Assembly: GCA_018816625.1 (NCBI GenBank) | Contig: JAHIVR010000127.1 | Coordinates: forward strand, 1 to 7,567 | Length of the DNA: 7,567 bases | Source of the DNA: Nanobdellota archaeon | Lineage (GTDB): Archaea; Nanobdellota; Nanobdellia; Pacearchaeales; GW2011-AR1 | Direction: 5' to 3' | Program-made: the position numbers and the translations under genes | The notes under the pieces: model-generated | The model's database searches: none | Told to the model about the DNA's origin: nothing | Seen by the model: only the letters and a program-made list of their open reading frames with translations | Shown here: one piece after another, positions 1-4,904 of the stretch | Position numbering within the stretch: position 1 is the first letter of the stretch | Layout of the letters: every line of letters starts with the position of its first letter

Positions 1-388
1 CTAATTCTCTTAATCTCTCTTCTGCTTCTTCCCTTTCTTTCCTTAATTCTGCTTCCTTAAATTTCTGTTTCTCTTCTTCTGCTTCTCCTTCTAAAATAGC
101 AATCTGATTATTAATTAATCCTAAAGCCTCATCTTTTAAATCATCAAATTCTAACTTATTAGCGTCTTTTTGAATATCTTTAAGTTCTTTTAAATTTCTT
201 GTTTTAGGCGTATCTAATTTAATTGTTTCAAAAGAAACTAAAGTGTCTCTTACTTTTAAGGCATCTTTTGTATAATCTGTCTCTCCTTTTTCTGGTCTTT
301 CAAAACTACTTAACCAAGCTAATTTGGCACTATCAGAAGTAAATAAGTTTTCTGCACGTTCATATATTTCTTCTGTATAACTTGTCAT
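1..388 (-). CDS. Glu/Lys-rich coiled-coil protein, 3' end cut by window edge
   Basis: An open frame starts with ATG at 388 and runs off the window at position 1 without a stop, giving 129 visible residues. The first ~70 residues look globular (MTSYTEEIYERAENLFTSDS at the start). From about residue 85 the chain becomes a charged helix, with heptad-like runs of Glu, Lys, Arg and Leu, typical of a long coiled coil. The start codon lies in an ATGA overlap with the stop of the upstream primase-like gene, so the two are probably translationally coupled and made in similar amounts. No known family is recognised. A scaffold, tail-measure or partner role for the upstream protein would be a guess. Confidence is in the reading frame, not in a function. 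Confidence 0.75.
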   Translation of the reverse strand, partial: MTSYTEEIYERAENLFTSDSAKLAWLSSFERPEKGETDYTKDALKVRDTLVSFETIKLDTPKTRNLKELKDIQKDANKLEFDDLKDEALGLINNQIAILEGEAEEEKQKFKEAELRKEREEAEERLREL

Positions 389-1086
389 GGTGAAGCGGTC
401 TTATAATTGCTTAACCAAAGCGTTTTAAAGCCATCTGGAGCAAGATATTTAATTTTAGGTACATTATCATACATTTTATGCAAAAAGTCCAAGTGTGCAC
501 TGCTTATGGGTTGTTTATATGCTTTCTGTATGTCGCCTACAACACATTTAAATACAGGTTTTCCTTTAGCTCCTTTAGAAACATTTCTTAAAATATGGGA
601 GTGAAATCTGTATATTTTTGGAAGGTTCTTATGTGCTTGGTCACAAGTAGTTTCATTTTGAATTTCAAACACTTCAAAAAACCTTTTTTTAGTTAAACAT
701 ACACAATTATAAGAACCATACTCTTCATTATTACAATCTTCTTTTGATTCTGTCTGAAACACATAAAAAGGACTTAAATCAAATCTTTCCATTAAAAATT
801 CTAATTGTGTCTTAACTTGCCACCAAAGGGAATTATCAAAATCTAGGAATATAACAAACTTAAAATCTTCACATCTATTAGCCCACCCCCCAGTTTCCAT
901 ATAGGGAGTTTTAACCCCATTAAAAACAAGAGAATATTTTAGGTTCTTAATATTAGATTTGTGTTCATATCCTTTCGCTAACTCTTTTATATCTTTAATA
1001 AATTTAAAATAATTTTGTCTATCAAGATTTAAATTGATTTTTATATAACTATTTTCCTTTTGCTGTATTTTCATTTTTACAACCAC
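385..1086 (-). CDS. possible archaeo-eukaryotic primase (AEP)-fold protein, 233 aa
   Basis: The start chosen is GTG at 1086, because a TATA-like box lies 22 nt upstream as in the leaderless genes nearby. An ATG four codons in (1074) is the alternative. The protein has a hydrophobic strand ending in D-x-D (FVIFLDFDN, residues 77-85), then a strand followed by T-E (FYVFQTE, 107-113). After this come a hydrophobic stretch YNCVCL (126-131), a CDQAH segment (148-152) and a basic segment HILRNVSKGAKGKP (164-177). This order resembles the hhhDhD / s-x-H / late basic motif layout of AEP-type replication proteins common in archaeal elements. The second-motif histidine expected in active AEPs is not obvious, since YNCVCL sits where it should be. 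It could therefore be a divergent or inactive family member, or an unrelated alpha/beta fold. It overlaps the next gene by ATGA. Confidence 0.8.
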   Translation of the reverse strand: MVVKMKIQQKENSYIKINLNLDRQNYFKFIKDIKELAKGYEHKSNIKNLKYSLVFNGVKTPYMETGGWANRCEDFKFVIFLDFDNSLWWQVKTQLEFLMERFDLSPFYVFQTESKEDCNNEEYGSYNCVCLTKKRFFEVFEIQNETTCDQAHKNLPKIYRFHSHILRNVSKGAKGKPVFKCVVGDIQKAYKQPISSAHLDFLHKMYDNVPKIKYLAPDGFKTLWLSNYKTASP

Positions 1087-1104
1087 ATGGAACCTACCAT
1101 GATG

Positions 1105-1118
1105 ACTTATTTATTAAG
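1105..1118 (-). promoter_or_regulatory. candidate TATA box for the primase-like gene
   Basis: On the minus strand the 8-mer AATAAATA (1108-1115) ends 22 nt before the GTG at 1086, the same distance as the three better TATA boxes in this window. The preceding bases (TTGCTT) are a poor BRE. Weaker match than the others, so this may be a chance AT-rich run in the 40-nt gap. Confidence 0.35.
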
Positions 1119-1126
1119 CAATCTTC

Positions 1127-1351
1127 CTATTTAAACTTTTCCTTTAACAAGCTAATAATCTCTTTATTTTGTTCTTCCATAGCTGTTTGTCTTTTTTCCA
1201 TGAAATAAAGGAACTTCTGTATTTTGTCTAAAATCTCATTTGCTTTGGCAGTATTGTTAGCAATCATTCCTTGTCCTGACAATTTTATTCCATTCTTTTC
1301 ATCAATTATTTTATCTAACTTCTCTAACAGCAAATTAAGTTTCTCTTCCAT
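1127..1351 (-). CDS. small coiled-coil protein, 74 aa
   Basis: Starts with ATG at 1351 inside the last 17 nt of the upstream HTH gene. A GGAGG site (1365-1369) lies 13 nt before the start, longer than ideal, with a second weak GGAG immediately before it. Residues 1-20 (MEEKLNLLLEKLDKIIDEKN) and about 36-73 are strongly amphipathic helices with Leu/Ile heptads, separated by a Gly-rich turn (SGQG, 25-28). This predicts a helical hairpin or an oligomeric coiled coil. There are no catalytic motifs or membrane segments. Co-transcribed with the HTH gene, so it could be a partner of that regulator; this is inferred from context only. Family not recognised. Confidence 0.75.
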   Translation of the reverse strand: MEEKLNLLLEKLDKIIDEKNGIKLSGQGMIANNTAKANEILDKIQKFLYFMEKRQTAMEEQNKEIISLLKEKFK

Positions 1352-1670
1352 TCTCCAATTTTTTCCTCCTTTTATATTCTTTACTTCTTTCTATTTGTTT
1401 TTTTCTAAATTCTTCATCAGTATGATACTTATTTTTTTGATAATCTTTACTCTTCCCTCTTGCTTTTTCTAATATTTTTTCTTTGTTTTTTTGATAATAA
1501 ATTTTATAACTTTTTTTATTTCTTTCTTTTGTTTTTTCTCTGAATTTTTCGTCTAAAGAATATTGAACTGTTGTTCTTGTAATTCCTAATCTTAAAGAAA
1601 TTTGATTGTAATTTAAATCTTGATTTTTCAATTCAATCATTTGTTTTTTTTGTATCTCTGTTAATTTCAT
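1335..1670 (-). CDS. helix-turn-helix DNA-binding protein with long basic tail, 111 aa
   Basis: ATG at 1670 is placed exactly 22 nt below a TTTATAAA box, so it is probably a leaderless start. Residues ~5-42 form a homeodomain-like HTH: a first helix (IQKKQMIELKNQ), then YNQISLRLGITRTTVQYSLD as the two recognition helices. The rest is a very basic helical region rich in Lys, Arg and Tyr (SYKIYYQKNKEKILEKARGK, then DEEFRKKQIERSKEYKRRKK). It is a paralogue of the HTH protein at 4572-4898: both have the HTH, a Y-x-L-[DN]-E-K junction and a matching FR-K-K-S-YKR tail. Likely a transcription factor or DNA-organising protein. The direct repeat above its promoter is a candidate autoregulatory site. 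Its final KRRK codons also form the Shine-Dalgarno of the next gene. Confidence 0.85.
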   Translation of the reverse strand: MKLTEIQKKQMIELKNQDLNYNQISLRLGITRTTVQYSLDEKFREKTKERNKKSYKIYYQKNKEKILEKARGKSKDYQKNKYHTDEEFRKKQIERSKEYKRRKKLENGRET

Positions 1671-1691
1671 AACTAAATTAAGAATTAATAG

Positions 1692-1705
1692 TTTATAAAT
1701 CTTTT
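1692..1705 (-). promoter_or_regulatory. archaeal promoter (BRE + TATA) of the 111-aa HTH gene
   Basis: The minus strand reads CAAAAGA directly followed by TTTATAAA (TATA box at 1692-1699). The box ends 22 nt before the ATG at 1670, placing the expected transcription start at or next to the start codon. The A-rich stretch just upstream fits a BRE. It lies in the 66-nt gap after the SWIM gene. Confidence 0.7.
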
Positions 1706-1732
1706 GGTAGTAAATTAATCATTGGGTAGTAA
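1706..1732. promoter_or_regulatory. candidate operator: two direct repeats GGTAGTAA
   Basis: The plus strand carries GGTAGTAA at 1706-1713 and again at 1725-1732, 19 bp apart, each preceded by TTG (TTGGTAGTAA and TTGGGTAGTAA). They sit directly upstream of the BRE/TATA of the HTH gene and do not overlap coding sequence. The spacing of nearly two helical turns would put two bound proteins on the same face. The HTH protein encoded downstream is the obvious candidate binder, but this is inferred. Confidence 0.45.
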
Positions 1733-1736
1733 GAAA

Positions 1737-2090
1737 TTATTTCAAATCCCTTAAATTTTTTAAATCATGCAATATATTTTGTGGTTTTATTGGTAATTTC
1801 ATTTCTACCCAATTTTCATATAATTCAATCAATTTATCTAACTGTTCATCAAACTTATTTTCTGCTTCAAAAAGAAGTACAGAAATTTTATGCACACAAA
1901 TAGGCATTTCTCCACACCACCGACTTCCATTTAAACATGAACACTCAGCAATATTTCTCCCGGGCTTATGGTATATTCTTACCGTATGTTCTTCAACTTC
2001 ATAAAGTTGCCCCATTGCTCCTGGACCGCCTATCTTCTTTACTTTATTGTGTTTTACTAATTCTTTAGCTCGTTTGATTAATTCTATCAT
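1737..2090 (-). CDS. SWIM zinc-finger protein, 117 aa
   Basis: Contains a clear SWIM-type zinc finger, CxCx(n)CxH: C50, C52, C65 and H67 in the segment CSCLNGSRWCGEMPICVHKI, with an additional Cys at 59. The domain is preceded by a beta-rich stretch (GQLYEVEEHTVRIYHKPGRN), the usual layout of SWIM domains, and followed by a helix (ISVLLFEAENKFDEQLDKLI). SWIM domains bind DNA or protein in many archaeal, viral and transposon proteins; here the domain makes up most of the protein, so it is a stand-alone version. The start ATG at 2090 overlaps the TGA of the preceding CCGH gene (ATGA), so the pair is translationally coupled. It ends the long operon; the next gene has its own promoter. Confidence 0.88.
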   Translation of the reverse strand: MIELIKRAKELVKHNKVKKIGGPGAMGQLYEVEEHTVRIYHKPGRNIAECSCLNGSRWCGEMPICVHKISVLLFEAENKFDEQLDKLIELYENWVEMKLPIKPQNILHDLKNLRDLK

Positions 2091-2380
2091 TTTTTATTAA
2101 TTACCTCTGGAATATAATAAACCCCATCTTTATCTCTTTTGTAGAATCTCTTTTTTCTTGGAATAACTTTGCCACTAATTAATTCAAAAGGAAAGAATAA
2201 TCCTCCTTCACTTTGGGACATTTTATTTTTAAATTCAACCACCACCGTAATAGGATATTTTTTATGCCCACAACATGAGCCCAAAGTTTTAACTATTGTT
2301 GAAGTATTAATAACCTTAATAAAATTTCTAATACAAGTGTCTATCCTTTTATTTCCACTTTTCTTATTAAATTTACACAT
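2087..2380 (-). CDS. CCGH-motif protein of unknown function, 97 aa
   Basis: The start ATG at 2380 overlaps the end of the HTH-HNH gene by 8 nt, and the stop overlaps the SWIM gene by ATGA. Distinctive segments are an N-terminal CKFNKK..RIDTCIRN (residues 2-19), the motif GSCCGHKKYPITVVVEF (about 34-50) and a C-terminal RKKRFYKRDKDGVYYIPEV block (75-93). The C2, C16, CC (36-37) and H39 set could bind a metal. From memory, small proteins with an SCCGH-K/G-KYP motif and an RRFYK-D-GYYYIPE ending recur in environmental phage and archaeal sequences, but I know no function. The coupling with a zinc-finger protein suggests they act together. Confidence 0.8.
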   Translation of the reverse strand: MCKFNKKSGNKRIDTCIRNFIKVINTSTIVKTLGSCCGHKKYPITVVVEFKNKMSQSEGGLFFPFELISGKVIPRKKRFYKRDKDGVYYIPEVINKK

Positions 2381-3083
2381 TTGGTTTTATTGGTTTCTTT
2401 AATTTTTTCCACCTATTTTCTATTTGTCTCAGTATTGGGTTTGTCATCCCAAATTGTCTTATCTTTGTGTGAAATTTTATATGTTCTCTATCATTTTCAA
2501 AGAGCATTAAATTATCAATCCCATTATCATCCTTAATTTCATTTATATGGTGTACTACTTCTTCCCTAAATAAATATCTTCCAATTTTATTCTCCACAAC
2601 TAACCTATGCTCCCGCACATATTTGCTGCTTGCGTTTATATGTTCTGGAGAATAAATCCAAACATACCCATATGAATCTTTTCTTGTTCCCCCCTTCCAT
2701 CTATGACTTTCCTTGCCTTCTTTAATATTTCTTTTTCCATTTTTTCTCCACAAATAAGAAAGAGCCTTTTTTGATTTTAGTAATTTTAATTTCATCAATT
2801 CGTGACCTATGCTATCCACACTCCTTCCTAATTGCTGTGACAATTCTAAGTTTGTGTATTTTTCAAAATTATTTTTTAAATAATTTATTTCTACATTATC
2901 CCATCTTATTTTTTTTATTCCAATTCTTGATGCCTTTTTTATAACACTATTTCTAGTTCTTCCAAGCTTTAAACAAAGTTGATTTATAGTTTTAACCTTA
3001 TAATTTTCTTTTAAAAAACAAATTTCCCAATCCTTCCAAATTTTCTGTGTTTTTTTAATTTTCTTATATTTTGATATTCCCAT
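2373..3083 (-). CDS. HNH endonuclease with two N-terminal HTH/Myb-like domains, 236 aa
   Basis: Starts with ATG at 3083 after a GAGGGG Shine-Dalgarno (9 nt spacer). Two tandem trihelical units fill residues ~14-105: each begins with W-x-x-x-E and ends in a recognition helix (LGRTRNSVIKKASRIGI and LGRSVDSIGHELMKLKL). They are followed by a linker with HRWKGG (128-132). The nuclease part is Y-x-x-EHRLV..., then VVHHINEIKDDNGIDNLMLF (177-196) and a HIKFH segment ending at 205. This is the pattern of phage-type HNH nucleases (HNH_3-like): H178/H179, N191 and H201 or H205 are the likely metal and catalytic residues. Such free-standing nucleases are often homing or genome-specific cutters, and the tandem HTHs would set the target. 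All key residues appear intact. Confidence 0.88.
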   Translation of the reverse strand: MGISKYKKIKKTQKIWKDWEICFLKENYKVKTINQLCLKLGRTRNSVIKKASRIGIKKIRWDNVEINYLKNNFEKYTNLELSQQLGRSVDSIGHELMKLKLLKSKKALSYLWRKNGKRNIKEGKESHRWKGGTRKDSYGYVWIYSPEHINASSKYVREHRLVVENKIGRYLFREEVVHHINEIKDDNGIDNLMLFENDREHIKFHTKIRQFGMTNPILRQIENRWKKLKKPIKPNV

Positions 3084-3115
3084 TTATTTGTACCCCTCTT
3101 TTGCAATTCTCTTTT

Positions 3116-3226
3116 CTAAATTTCTTTTTTTCCTTGAGTTTCGTTTAGTCCTTTTGATTTTCTCCTTACAAATGCTTTTGCATATTGTGGTTGAATCTTT
3201 CCACAAATAACACATTCAACAGTCAT
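3116..3226 (-). CDS. short CxxC protein, 36 aa; perhaps the 3' half of a frameshifted zinc-ribbon gene
   Basis: ATG at 3226 overlaps the TGA of the upstream short frame (ATGA). The product starts MTVECVICGKIQPQYAKAFV and ends in a basic region. C5 and C8 form one CxxC knuckle; a full zinc ribbon needs a second pair. The frame stays open upstream of the ATG for four codons (D-E-A-N-T), and just before that, in the other frame, lies C-F-C-K. If one base were added near 3242, the two frames would join into a CxC...CxxC ribbon. It may therefore be an independent coupled gene or the end of a broken one. No good Shine-Dalgarno. Confidence 0.5.
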   Translation of the reverse strand: MTVECVICGKIQPQYAKAFVRRKSKGLNETQGKKEI

Positions 3227-3375
3227 AGTATTTGCTTCATCTTACAAAAACAAATCTCTCCTTCTATGCCCAACTCCTCAAATTTACTTAGTTCTTCCCA
3301 AGTGTATGTTTTGTATTTATTTAATTTATCTCTAAATCTTTTTTCTAATTGTTTAAGGGTTTCTCCTTTTTCAAT
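3223..3375 (-). CDS. short charged frame, up to 50 aa, without a standard start; possible gene fragment
   Basis: After the TAA at 3376-3378 a frame runs ATT-GAA-AAA-GGA-GAA and onward to TGA at 3223. It encodes a helical charged protein (ETLKQLEKRFRDKLNKYKTY, then TWEELSKFEELGIEGEICFC). The composition looks coding rather than random, but there is no ATG, GTG or TTG near its 5' end and no Shine-Dalgarno in place. A TTG one nucleotide downstream in the neighbouring frame would join this frame if the A5 run at ~3366-3371 had one more A. Read together with the CxxC frame downstream it would give a zinc-ribbon protein of about 85 residues. Treated as a probable fragment of a disrupted gene. Confidence 0.4.
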   Translation of the reverse strand: MEKGETLKQLEKRFRDKLNKYKTYTWEELSKFEELGIEGEICFCKMKQIL

Positions 3376-3388
3376 TTATTTAACTTAT

Positions 3389-3505
3389 CTATGCTTTCTT
3401 ATATGTTTTTTTAGCTTCTTTCAAAACATCTTTAAACTTCTTTTTTGGATGTTTCTTGGAAGTCGCTTTTACATGAAGATTCCATGCTGTTGGTTTTCTT
3501 GCCAT
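3389..3505 (-). CDS. 38-aa highly basic protein with strong ribosome binding site
   Basis: ATG at 3505 follows a perfect GGAGG (3514-3518) with an 8-nt spacer, one of the best ribosome binding sites in the window. The product begins MARKPTAWNLHVKATSKKHP and ends KKFKDVLKEAKKTYKKA. The pattern TAWN-x-x-V-K followed by a basic stretch, F-x-x-x-L-K-x-A and a terminal TYKK resembles small helical HMG/YABBY-like DNA-binding modules seen in large DNA viruses and archaeal elements (P-x-A-W-N-x-F-V-K ... E-A-S-K-x-Y-K). I make this match from memory and it is tentative. About a third of residues are Lys, Arg or His, which fits nucleic-acid binding. The upstream membrane gene, as read, overlaps it by 74 nt in another frame. 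Confidence 0.75.
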   Translation of the reverse strand: MARKPTAWNLHVKATSKKHPKKKFKDVLKEAKKTYKKA

Positions 3506-3725
3506 TTGTTTTTCCTCCATTTGTTTTAATTCTTTCCTTTTTGAATACTAAATATAAATAGATACATCCTATTATAAATAAAATTAATGATTGATAAAAC
3601 TTAAATGTACTAAAAAAAACAGAAAGAACTCCAAAAATTATCAAACTATAACCTAAAAGTAAATGAAAGATTTTAGTATGGTTTTTTCTTTCTAATTCTC
3701 TGCCTATTAATTCTTCTTTATTCAT
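3432..3725 (-). CDS. small two-helix membrane protein, 97 aa as read; C-terminus doubtful
   Basis: The chosen start is ATG at 3725, in an ATGA overlap with the stop of the HNH gene; a TTG six codons upstream is less likely. Two hydrophobic helices, residues ~19-38 (IFHLLLGYSLIIFGVLSVFF) and ~42-61, are joined by a very short turn, so both ends face the same side. Residues 62-97 (KKERIKTNGG onward) are hydrophilic and read through the Shine-Dalgarno and most of the 38-aa gene. One extra A in the AAAAAGG run at ~3536-3542 would instead end the protein at KKGKN with a stop at 3526-3528, just before that Shine-Dalgarno. The natural protein may thus be about 66 residues. Function unknown. Third of three small membrane proteins in this operon. 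Confidence 0.7.
   Translation of the reverse strand: MNKEELIGRELERKNHTKIFHLLLGYSLIIFGVLSVFFSTFKFYQSLILFIIGCIYLYLVFKKERIKTNGGKTNGKKTNSMESSCKSDFQETSKKEV
3514..3518 (-). promoter_or_regulatory. Shine-Dalgarno GGAGG of the 38-aa gene
   Basis: Minus strand GGAGG, eight bases before ATG at 3505. It decides that this short frame is translated even though the longer upstream frame reads across it. Confidence 0.7.
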
Positions 3726-3997
3726 TCTATATATTTCCCCCAATCCTTTTTATCTTTTAATTGTTCGTAATTATTCTTTAATGCCTCTAATCTTCTTTTT
3801 AAATATACTGGTTCTCCTTTATTCTTAACATTCTTGTGGAATTTCCTATGGCATTCAACACACAAAATAACAATATTTTCTTTATTTTCGAATCCACCAT
3901 AACTTCTTGGGAGAATGTGGTGTTTTGTTAATTTATTCTTTTTTCCACAAATGTAACATTTACCCTTCCAATTTTTCAATTTCTCCTCCCTTTTCAT
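3722..3997 (-). CDS. compact HNH endonuclease, ~91 aa
   Basis: A textbook HNH domain with structural zinc: CYIC (C14, C17), then TKHHILPRSYGG (H26, H27), N41 in KENIVIL and CVECHRKFH (C46, C49, H50, H54), numbering from ATG 3997. This is the McrA/HNH class that cuts DNA with a single metal ion. The domain is almost the entire protein, with a short helical tail to residue 91. The start is uncertain: ATG 3997 is used here. TTG at 3979 has the best Shine-Dalgarno (GGGAGGAG, 4-5 nt spacer) and would overlap the upstream gene by only 20 nt; TTG 4006 is also open. Roles in packaging (as with phage HNH beside terminase), homing or defence all occur in this family. It sits between membrane-protein genes, so the context does not decide. 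Confidence 0.88.
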   Translation of the reverse strand: MKREEKLKNWKGKCYICGKKNKLTKHHILPRSYGGFENKENIVILCVECHRKFHKNVKNKGEPVYLKRRLEALKNNYEQLKDKKDWGKYIE

Positions 3998-4307
3998 TTT
4001 CTTCAAATTCTGTCCTAATTAATTCTTTTTTTGATTTCAATCCATATTTTTTCCTATACCATCTTCTATGGTCTCCTCCAATATAAACTAATCTTAATTG
4101 AAGCAATAAAGAAAGAATAATTAAAATAGCGGCAATTCTTCCTCCTTTTGGTGAAGGAATTTCTAAGAACACAAAAATAGCAACTCCAAATAAAAGAATA
4201 GAAAGTATTTTGGGATTAAATAAAGCTCTTATTTCTTGTCTTATCCCTTCCAAAAATCCTTTTAGGCTAAACACATATTTAAGAAATATTTTTAAATCTT
4301 CTTTCAT
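3960..4307 (-). CDS. two-helix membrane protein, 115 aa
   Basis: ATG at 4307 shares its A with the TAA of the upstream gene (TAATG), with an AAGGAA ribosome binding site 6-7 nt before it. An amphipathic N-terminal helix (residues 1-30) precedes two membrane helices, ~34-50 (ILSILLFGVAIFVFLEI) and ~57-76 (RIAAILIILSLLLQLRLVY). A basic segment (HRRWYRKKYGLKSKK, 80-94) and an acidic end follow. The positive-inside pattern suggests both termini are in the cytoplasm. No family is recognised. Neighbouring genes on both sides also encode small membrane or nuclease proteins; a membrane component of a particle or a lysis/egress function is possible but not shown. Confidence 0.8.
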   Translation of the reverse strand: MKEDLKIFLKYVFSLKGFLEGIRQEIRALFNPKILSILLFGVAIFVFLEIPSPKGGRIAAILIILSLLLQLRLVYIGGDHRRWYRKKYGLKSKKELIRTEFEENEKGGEIEKLEG

Positions 4308-4585
4308 TATAATTCCTTTGGTTCTTTTAGATTATTTTTCCACGTTAATAATCTATTAAAGTCTGTTTCAATAGCCATTAAATCTTTTTTTATTTCCTCT
4401 AACTCTTCATCTTTGTTTTTTAAAACTTGATGAATGTATGCAAAGGCAATAATGAAACAAGCCCCCATAATATAAATTAAAAAAGTGCTTACATCATGGA
4501 ATCTAAACCACCACCTTTCTGTAGTCAAAATAATCACCATTATCCCAAAAATATAACCTATTAAAGAAAATTTAGTTATTTTCAT
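4307..4585 (-). CDS. two-helix membrane protein with C-terminal coiled coil, 92 aa
   Basis: ATG at 4585 follows AAGGAG (4591-4596) with a 5-nt spacer and lies in the last 14 nt of the HTH gene. Membrane helices are ~7-20 (SLIGYIFGIMVIIL) and ~33-52 (STFLIYIMGACFIIAFAYIH), linked by a short loop rich in Trp, Arg and Phe (ERWWFRFHD). Residues 54-82 form a charged coiled coil (KNKDEELEEIKKDLMAIETD). This two-helix plus coiled-coil shape recurs in holin-like and spanin-like proteins, but no specific family is recognised and that comparison is only structural. Coupled to the next membrane gene by TAATG. Confidence 0.8.
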   Translation of the reverse strand: MKITKFSLIGYIFGIMVIILTTERWWFRFHDVSTFLIYIMGACFIIAFAYIHQVLKNKDEELEEIKKDLMAIETDFNRLLTWKNNLKEPKEL

Positions 4586-4898
4586 TTTTTCTCCTTTTCA
4601 TTGAAATTTGTTTTCTTTTATAACTTCTACTTCTTTTTTTAATTTTTTCTCTAAACTTGGGGTCTTTCTTATATCTTGTATTCATATATTCCCTAAAATA
4701 TTCTTTTCTTTCAGGAGTATATTTTCTTAATCTTCCAAATTTTTTTACCCTTTCTCTATGCTTTTCATTTAGATGATATAATACTGTACAATAATTAACT
4801 TTTAAAGATGAGGCAATATATTTGTAAGAGTATCCCCTCTTCCTTAACTGCCTCATCTTCTGGATAATTTTTTTATCCAACCTACTTCCATTCACCAT
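4572..4898 (-). CDS. helix-turn-helix DNA-binding protein with basic tail, 108 aa
   Basis: ATG at 4898 lies 22 nt below a TTTATAAA box, so it is probably leaderless. Residues ~8-45 are a homeodomain-like HTH: LDKKIIQKMRQLRKRGYSYK followed by YIASSLKVNYCTVLYHLNEK. The tail (RERVKKFGRLRKYTPERKEY, then DPKFREKIKKRSRSYKRK) is strongly basic and helical. It is a paralogue of the 111-aa HTH protein at 1335-1670, sharing the HTH, the Y-H/S-L-[ND]-E-K junction and the FR-K-x-x-x-R-S-x-x-YKR tail. First gene of a ten-or-so gene operon, hence a likely regulator of it. An inverted repeat between its TATA box and start codon is a candidate operator. Its last KRRK codons contain the next gene's ribosome binding site. 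Confidence 0.85.
   Translation of the reverse strand: MVNGSRLDKKIIQKMRQLRKRGYSYKYIASSLKVNYCTVLYHLNEKHRERVKKFGRLRKYTPERKEYFREYMNTRYKKDPKFREKIKKRSRSYKRKQISMKRRKNENN
4591..4596 (-). promoter_or_regulatory. Shine-Dalgarno AAGGAG inside the 3' end of the HTH gene
   Basis: Minus strand AAGGAG, five bases before ATG 4585. The same bases encode K-R-R of the HTH protein, so the basic tail and the translation signal share sequence. Confidence 0.65.
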
Positions 4899-4904
4899 AT
4901 AGGT

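Noticed and set aside
407..604. Plus-strand open frame of 65 codons
   Set aside because: Lies entirely opposite the primase-like gene, has no promoter or ribosome binding site and a Cys/Leu-rich composition typical of antisense reading.
1087..1100. Tiny upstream frame (ATG at 1100, seven codons) overlapping the GTG start of the primase-like gene
   Set aside because: Too short to support; likely to arise by chance.
1371..1378. TATA-like AATATAAA before the 74-aa gene
   Set aside because: Spacing differs by 2 nt from the four uniform boxes, it lies within HTH coding sequence and a GGAGG site lies just downstream, so a Shine-Dalgarno start is more likely.
1224..1472. Plus-strand open frame rich in Phe, Ser and Ile
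   Set aside because: Reverse reading of Lys/Glu-rich coiled-coil and basic-tail codons; spans two well-supported minus-strand genes.
2169..2402. Plus-strand open frame of 77 codons
   Set aside because: Antisense of the CCGH gene; no initiation signals.
3185..3529. Plus-strand open frame of 114 codons over the weakly coding stretch
   Set aside because: Considered because minus-strand genes are short here, but it is Ser/Phe/Leu-rich antisense of Lys-rich codons, has no TATA box at the usual spacing and crosses the strong Shine-Dalgarno of the 38-aa gene.
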